In this document: positions 14,148 through 18,918 of the stretch, piece by piece
Layout: each line of letters starts with the position of its first letter
Position numbering within the stretch: position 1 is the stretch's first letter
Assembly: GCA_964482395.1 (NCBI GenBank)
Contig: CAYZXK010000032.1
Span: 1 to 18,918, forward strand
Direction: 5' to 3'
From: CAYZXK01 sp964482395
Lineage (GTDB): Bacteria; Planctomycetota; Phycisphaerae; UBA1845; Fen-1342
DNA: 18,918 nt
Translations under genes and position numbers: made by a program
Notes under the pieces: generated by a model
Databases searched by the model: none
Told to the model about the DNA's origin: nothing
Seen by the model: only the letters and a program-made list of their open reading frames with translations

Positions 14148-15791
14148 ATGAGCACGAGTGTTGTTCCACAGGCGTCCCGCCATCGCGGAGGCCCCGGCCA
14201 CCAGGCCGGCGATCCGACCACGATCTCCGGGATTCCGATCAAGCGGGTCTATGGGCCCGAGGACATCGCGGGTCTGGATTTTGATCGGCAGATTGGCCAG
14301 CCGGGGCATTTCCCCTTTACCCGCGGCATGCACCCGGACATGTACCGTCGGCGGATCTGGACCATGCGGCAGTTCGCCGGTTTCGGCACCGCCCGGCAGA
14401 CCAACCAGCGCTTCAAGTACCTGCTCGAAAAGGGCCAGACTGGCCTGTCCACCGCTTTCGACCTGCCGACTCTGATGGGCCGCGATTCGGACGACCCGCT
14501 GGCCCTGGGCGAGGTCGGCAAGTGCGGGGTGGCCATCGCCTCTCTGGAGGACATGAAAGTGCTCTTCGACGGGATTAACCTGGGCGAAGTCAGCACCAGC
14601 ATGACTATCAACGCTCCGGCCGCCATCCTGCTGGCTTTCTACATCTGCGTGGCCAAGGAGCAGGGAGTACCCCTGGACAAGCTGCGCGGCACTCTCCAGA
14701 ACGATATCCTCAAGGAGTTCCACGCCCAGAACGAGTTCGTTTTCCCGCCCGGACCGAGCGTCAAGCTGGTCATCGACACCATCGAGTACTGTACCCAGCA
14801 TATGCCGCAGTGGAACACCGTCAGCATCAGCGGCTACCATATCCGGGAGGCCGGCGCGACTGTTCCGCAGGAGCTGGCTTTCACTATCGCCGACGGTATG
14901 TGTTATGTGGAAGAATCCATCAAGCGCGGTTTGGACGTGGACGCTTTCGCGCCGCGACTGAGCTTCTTCTGGGATATCCACAACGAGTTCTTCGAGGAAA
15001 TCGCCAAATTGCGCGCCGCCCGACGTATGTGGGCGCGGATTATGCGCGATCGCTTCGGCGCCAAAAAGGAGCGGAGCTGGTGGCTGCGCTGTCACTGCCA
15101 GACTGCCGGAGTCTCGCTCACCGAGCAGCAGCCCATGGTCAACATCATCCGGGTCGCTTACCAGGCTCTGGCGGCCGTGCTGGGCGGGACCCAGTCCCTG
15201 CACACCAACAGCATGGATGAAACCCTGGCCCTGCCGACCGAGAATGCGGTCAAGATCGCCTTGCGCACTCAGCAGGTCCTGGCCGACGAGACCGGCGTGA
15301 CCCGGACCGTCGATCCTCTGGGCGGCAGCTACTTCGTCGAGTCGCTCACCAACGAGGTCGAACGCCAGGCCCAGCAAATCATCGATCACATTTACAACGA
15401 CCTGGGCGGAGTGCTGCCCGCCACCGAACGCGGCTACTTCCGACGGGCCATCGCCGATTCGTCCCATCGGTTTGGGGCCGAGTTCGACCGCGGCGAGCGG
15501 ATCATGATCGGCGTAAACAAGTACATCGAGCACGACTTCGAGCGCATCCCGATCCTCAAAATCGACGAATCGGTCGAGCGCGAGCAGGTCGCCCGCCTGA
15601 GGGAGTTCCGGGCCCGGCGCGATCCGCAGCGCCACGCCGCCGCCCTGCGCAAGCTCCGGGAGGTGGCCGCAGAGGGCGGAAACGTCATGCCCGCTCTGAT
15701 CGAAGCCGCCGAAGCCCACGCCACCCTCGGTGAGATGATGCACACGCTGGAAACAGTTTACGGCCGCTACGACGGCGGACCGGAACTCTAG
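14148..15791 (+). CDS. B12-dependent acyl-CoA mutase large subunit, isobutyryl-CoA mutase-like
   Basis: The 547-residue protein covers the TIM-barrel catalytic part of the methylmalonyl-CoA mutase superfamily and lacks the C-terminal cobalamin-binding domain, which must come from a separate small subunit not in this window. Landmarks are GHFPFTRGMHPDMYRRRIWTM, TGLSTAFDLPTLMGRDSD, SGYHIREAG with catalytic H231 (equal to H244 of the Propionibacterium enzyme), and GGTQSLHTNSMDETLALPT. Two specificity residues differ from methylmalonyl-CoA mutase: F76 stands at Tyr89 and Q194 at Arg207, with the same 118-residue spacing. Phe and Gln at these places are typical of isobutyryl-CoA mutase (F80, Q198). 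It therefore probably interconverts isobutyryl-CoA and butyryl-CoA or a related acyl-CoA. The ATG is fixed by TTGGAG (14134-14139) eight bases upstream. Automated annotation is likely to call it methylmalonyl-CoA mutase. Confidence 0.92.
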   Translation: MSTSVVPQASRHRGGPGHQAGDPTTISGIPIKRVYGPEDIAGLDFDRQIGQPGHFPFTRGMHPDMYRRRIWTMRQFAGFGTARQTNQRFKYLLEKGQTGLSTAFDLPTLMGRDSDDPLALGEVGKCGVAIASLEDMKVLFDGINLGEVSTSMTINAPAAILLAFYICVAKEQGVPLDKLRGTLQNDILKEFHAQNEFVFPPGPSVKLVIDTIEYCTQHMPQWNTVSISGYHIREAGATVPQELAFTIADGMCYVEESIKRGLDVDAFAPRLSFFWDIHNEFFEEIAKLRAARRMWARIMRDRFGAKKERSWWLRCHCQTAGVSLTEQQPMVNIIRVAYQALAAVLGGTQSLHTNSMDETLALPTENAVKIALRTQQVLADETGVTRTVDPLGGSYFVESLTNEVERQAQQIIDHIYNDLGGVLPATERGYFRRAIADSSHRFGAEFDRGERIMIGVNKYIEHDFERIPILKIDESVEREQVARLREFRARRDPQRHAAALRKLREVAAEGGNVMPALIEAAEAHATLGEMMHTLETVYGRYDGGPEL

Positions 15792-16113
15792 ATCCGGCAG
15801 AAACCCGCCCGTTCACCAAAGCAGGTGTCCGATGGGCTGAAAAAAGGGACCGGCTCTCAGCCACGGCGGCCGTCCGAAGGCCGCGGGCTCTCGGCCGCCG
15901 CCGGCTGGCCCTGCTCCTTGATGCAACGCCGAGTACCCGCGCCACCGGCCGGCCGTCGTCCATCCCACCGCGGCGGCGATCACCATCCGGGCAACCGGCG
16001 AGAGACTTTTCGTTGATCGCAGGCACAAGGTTCGTTATCCTTCAGTCTGGAGGACCGCAGGCGGCACGCTGGCCGCCGGGCCGGGTCTCAGGAAGCAACC
16101 ACGGAGCACCAAC
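15792..16113. other. 322-base intergenic region between mutase and subtilase genes
   Basis: No credible gene is seen on either strand. A GC-rich stem GCGGCC...GGCCGC (15866-15884, seven-base loop) could help end mutase transcription but has no T-run. The near-identical heptads GGCTCTC at 15852 and 15886 flank it. A run of six A's lies near 15840. The right end holds the promoter candidate for the subtilase gene. Confidence 0.4.
16013..16041 (+). promoter_or_regulatory. Candidate sigma-70-type promoter for the subtilase gene
   Basis: TTGATC (16013-16018) and TATCCT (16036-16041) are separated by exactly 17 bases, each matching four of six consensus positions. Transcription would begin near 16048, about 66 bases before the ATG at 16114. 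Confidence 0.4.
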
Positions 16114-18918
16114 ATGTCATCCTTCGGAATCCCCCCAGTCGCACGGGACCTGATCACCAAAGCGCGCCGTCGGCAGCGCCGACCTGCCGCGCAACTGATT
16201 TCAGCGGCGATGGCAGTGAGCGCTGGCCTGCTGCTGGCAATCAGCGCCCGGGCGCAGATCGCCAGCAACCCGCCGGCCCAAGAGCTGAGTGTCCGGTCCG
16301 GGCATGGACGCACAACCCTGGCCTTGCCGGGCCAACCACCCTTCCATGTAACCGGCTCGGCGGTACAAAACCTGCGAGTGATCCCGGTCCCCGAATCGAC
16401 TACTCGATTGATCCTGTGGGATGAGGCCGGGGCGGGCCCAAGCGTTCCATTCTATGCCATCAGCCCGGACGGCCGGCGAGTGGCGCGAGTGAGCGAGACG
16501 TCCTATATACTTAAACTGCGCCATGGGGCATTCGACCCGCTGGTGTCGGTTCCCCCGGTCCAAGCGGGCCTGTCGGCCGATTCGGACTGCAATCTGTACA
16601 TTGTTCAGTTCTTCACCCAGCCGCTGGAGGAGTTCCAGGCTCGGATCCAACAGTTGGGTGGCGTGGTTCGGCACTTCATCGCCAATCACGCTTTCGTGGT
16701 CGAAATGACCCCGCCCGTGCGAGATGCCGTCGCCGCCTTGCCGTACGTACGTTGGGTCGGTTGGTATCACCCAGCTTACCGGCTGGAGAGGTACCTCCTC
16801 AACCAGCCCGCCTCCGCGAAGGAGTCCTGGAACGCCCGGCGGTACAACATCCAGGTTTGCCAGGCCGGCCTGCGACAGAAACAGGCCCTCGCCGATCGCA
16901 TCCGGGCCCTCGGCGGCTACGTGGACCAGCTCGACGCCGGCAAGCGACTGCTGGTGGCAACCCTGACCCCCGACCAGCTCCTGGCGGTCGTCCGCTGGGA
17001 CGAGGTCTGCTATGTGGATCGCTGGAGTCCGCTGGAAAAAGACATGAACAACGCCCGGGCCCTGGGCGGGGCCAACTACATCGAATCGGTGGCCGGATAC
17101 GATGGGGCCGGCGTGCGCGGCGAAGTCTTCGACGCGGGCTTCAACCTGACCCATGTAGACTTCCAGTCCCGCCCGCTCATCCTGCACGGACAGGTCGGAG
17201 TAGACTCGCACGGCGCGTCCACCTCCGGCATCGTCTTTGGCGATGGCACCGGCAACCCCCAGGCCCGCGGCCTGCTCCCGGCCGGGCAGGGCATCGTCGG
17301 CGACTACAACTACATCGGCATGACCGGACAGAGCCGCCGTAACCACACCGCCGAGCAGATCCAATCGCCCTACTTCTGTGTGTTCGAGACCGCCAGCGTC
17401 GGAAGCGCACGTACCACTGAATACACCACGATCTCCGCCGACACCGACGACATGCTGTTCGATTTCGACATCTTGCATTGCCAGTCCCAGTCCAACGCCG
17501 GCGACCAGATGTCCCGGCCCGAGGCCTGGGCCAAGAACATCCTGTCCGGGGGCGGAATCTATCACTACGACAACCAAAACTGGAATGACGACTGCTGGTG
17601 CGGAGGCGCGAGCATCGGCCCGGCTGAGGACGGTCGAATCAAGCCCGATCTGTCCGCTTTCTATGACGCCATCCTCACCACCACCACCGGCAGCAGCACG
17701 GCTTACACCTACGACTTCGGGGGCACCAGCGGGGCCACGCCTATCATCGCCGGACACGTGGGGCTGTTCTTTCAGATGTGGTCTGACGGCATCTTCGGCA
17801 ACGACGTCGATCCCGAAGGGACCGTGTTCGATAACCGCTGCCACATGACCACCGCCAAGGCGGTTATGATCAACACTGCCCGGCCCTGGCCCTTCAGCGG
17901 TGCCGGCCACGATCTCACGCGCGTGCATCAGGGTTGGGGCTTCCCAGACGTGCAGCGCATATACGACCTGCGCGAAAGCATGTTCATCATCGACGAAACC
18001 GAACTCCTGTCCAATCTGGAAAGTGTGGACTACCCGCTCAATGTCGAGCCCGGTCAGCCGCAGTTCAGGGCCACCCTGGTATACGCTGATCCGGCCGGCA
18101 ATCCCGCTTCCAGCCAAGCTCGCATCAACGACCTCACCCTCAAGGTCACTTCGCCCTCCGGAACCGTATACTGGGGTAATTACGGCCTGCTCACCGGAAA
18201 CGTCTCTATCCCGGGCGGTTCGCCTAACACCGTCGATACGGTCGAGAATGTCTTCATCCAGAATCCCGAGCCCGGACTGTGGATAGTGCGGGTCTCAGCC
18301 GATGAACTCGTGCAGGACGGCCATGTCGAGACGCCCGATCTCGACGCCGACTTCGCCCTGGTGGTCAGCGGTGTTACCCCCTGCTCTTCGCACGGCTCGC
18401 TCCGTCTGGATCGGGAGCTCTACACCTGCTCCGGCCTGGCACAGATCCGGGTCTTGGATTGCGACCTGAATGCCGATAACCAACTGATAGAAACCGCCAC
18501 GGTATCAATTGCTTCGACCTCCGAGCCGGCCGGCGAAACCGTCGTCCTGACCGAAACCGGCCCCGCTACCGCCTCGTTCGTCGGATCCATTCCGCTGAGC
18601 TCCATCGCAGGAGAGGGCGAGCTGCTGGTTGCCAACGGCGACACCGTTACCGCGACCTACATTGATGCGGACGACGGACAGGGTAATCAGAACGTGGTAG
18701 TGACCGACTACGCCACCGTCGACTGCCAGCCACCGGCTATCTTCAACGTGCACGTTACAGACATTCTGCCGCGATCGGCCAAGGTGGTGTTCGACGCCGA
18801 CGAGCCCGTGAAGGCTACGGTGCGCTATGGCCTGAGCTGCCAGTCTCTCAATAACGTCGTCAGTACTGCGGCCTTTGAGGCTTCGCCGGTAGTGAGCCTG
18901 ACAGGGCTGTCCGATAAC
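16114..18918 (+). CDS. Secreted KP-43-like subtilase (peptidase S8) with modular C-terminus, partial
   Basis: The frame is open for 935 codons to the window edge, so the 3' end is missing. A Sec signal peptide has a long basic n-region (RRRQRR), a core SAAMAVSAGLLLAIS and a cut after ARA near residue 48. Two similar propeptide-like segments follow (about residues 160-225 and 244-310). The S8 catalytic triad is D340 (VFDAGFNLTHVDF), H366 (DSHGASTSGIVFG) and S539 (GGTSGATPIIAG). Residues about 640-755 form a beta-rich domain like that after the KP-43 protease core (INDLTLKVTSPSG, VENVFIQNPEPGLW). Next is an Ig-like module (about 755-868, with VTATYIDADDGQGN and VDC) and the start of a fibronectin III-like module (from about 870). 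The ATG at 16114 follows GGAG (16103-16106) by seven bases. The enzyme is expected to be exported and to degrade protein outside the cytoplasm. Confidence 0.92.
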   Translation, partial: MSSFGIPPVARDLITKARRRQRRPAAQLISAAMAVSAGLLLAISARAQIASNPPAQELSVRSGHGRTTLALPGQPPFHVTGSAVQNLRVIPVPESTTRLILWDEAGAGPSVPFYAISPDGRRVARVSETSYILKLRHGAFDPLVSVPPVQAGLSADSDCNLYIVQFFTQPLEEFQARIQQLGGVVRHFIANHAFVVEMTPPVRDAVAALPYVRWVGWYHPAYRLERYLLNQPASAKESWNARRYNIQVCQAGLRQKQALADRIRALGGYVDQLDAGKRLLVATLTPDQLLAVVRWDEVCYVDRWSPLEKDMNNARALGGANYIESVAGYDGAGVRGEVFDAGFNLTHVDFQSRPLILHGQVGVDSHGASTSGIVFGDGTGNPQARGLLPAGQGIVGDYNYIGMTGQSRRNHTAEQIQSPYFCVFETASVGSARTTEYTTISADTDDMLFDFDILHCQSQSNAGDQMSRPEAWAKNILSGGGIYHYDNQNWNDDCWCGGASIGPAEDGRIKPDLSAFYDAILTTTTGSSTAYTYDFGGTSGATPIIAGHVGLFFQMWSDGIFGNDVDPEGTVFDNRCHMTTAKAVMINTARPWPFSGAGHDLTRVHQGWGFPDVQRIYDLRESMFIIDETELLSNLESVDYPLNVEPGQPQFRATLVYADPAGNPASSQARINDLTLKVTSPSGTVYWGNYGLLTGNVSIPGGSPNTVDTVENVFIQNPEPGLWIVRVSADELVQDGHVETPDLDADFALVVSGVTPCSSHGSLRLDRELYTCSGLAQIRVLDCDLNADNQLIETATVSIASTSEPAGETVVLTETGPATASFVGSIPLSSIAGEGELLVANGDTVTATYIDADDGQGNQNVVVTDYATVDCQPPAIFNVHVTDILPRSAKVVFDADEPVKATVRYGLSCQSLNNVVSTAAFEASPVVSLTGLSDN

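Noticed and set aside
14124..15743. Minus-strand open frame of 539 codons opposite the mutase gene
   Set aside because: Shadow of a strongly conserved mutase frame; no motif or ribosome site of its own.
16201..18117. Minus-strand open frame of 638 codons opposite the subtilase gene
   Set aside because: The plus strand is open to the window edge with signal peptide, catalytic triad and accessory domains, so the minus frame is a shadow.

Overview
The window reads as chromosomal DNA of a GC-rich planctomycete, most likely of the Phycisphaerae type. This is an inference from protein style: a DksA/TraR protein of the form TGKPI..KAR that lacks two zinc cysteines, a SpoIIE-type phosphatase carrying the EVWGGN N-terminal motif, an FHA-GAF histidine kinase, a Tyr/Arg-rich exported protein, and a secreted subtilase followed by modules of the YIDADDGQG...VDC type. 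I see no IS element, CRISPR array, phage gene or integration site.

Layout. Positions 1-160 (-) hold the 5' end of an unidentified gene. Positions 422-838 (+) encode a small exported Tyr/Arg-rich protein ending in a good intrinsic terminator (869-917). A promoter at 951-979 then starts a housekeeping block: DksA-like regulator (1066), lipoprotein signal peptidase lspA (1757), tRNA-Pro(GGG) (2611), a promoter at 2750-2778, rpsO (2871) and pnp (3289-5421). Next is a signalling block (+): FHA-GAF histidine kinase (5559), a 26-codon ORF overlapping both neighbours (7283), a D-lyxose isomerase-type cupin (7360), and a GAF-PAS hybrid histidine kinase with a C-terminal receiver (7917-10001). It meets a minus-strand group head to head: OPT-family transporter (10061-12010), a one-cluster ferredoxin with an Asp in a ligand position (12237-12464) and a SpoIIE/PP2C phosphatase (12949 to about 13972). 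A divergent intergenic region then leads to a B12-dependent acyl-CoA mutase large subunit (14148-15791), whose substrate-pocket residues match isobutyryl-CoA mutase rather than methylmalonyl-CoA mutase. The last gene, 16114 to beyond the window end, is a secreted KP-43-like subtilase.

How the genes relate. The 1-5.4 kb block joins transcription control, lipoprotein maturation, translation and RNA decay. The 5.5-10 kb block looks like one transcription unit: two soluble kinases around a sugar isomerase, with very short or overlapping junctions. The minus-strand genes are spaced by hundreds of bases and may not form an operon. The points most worth a second look are the overlapping 26-codon ORF, the mutase specificity residues, the frame conflict at the 5' end of the phosphatase gene, the Asp-ligand ferredoxin, and the enlarged loop in LspA. 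No wholly new multi-gene system is evident.
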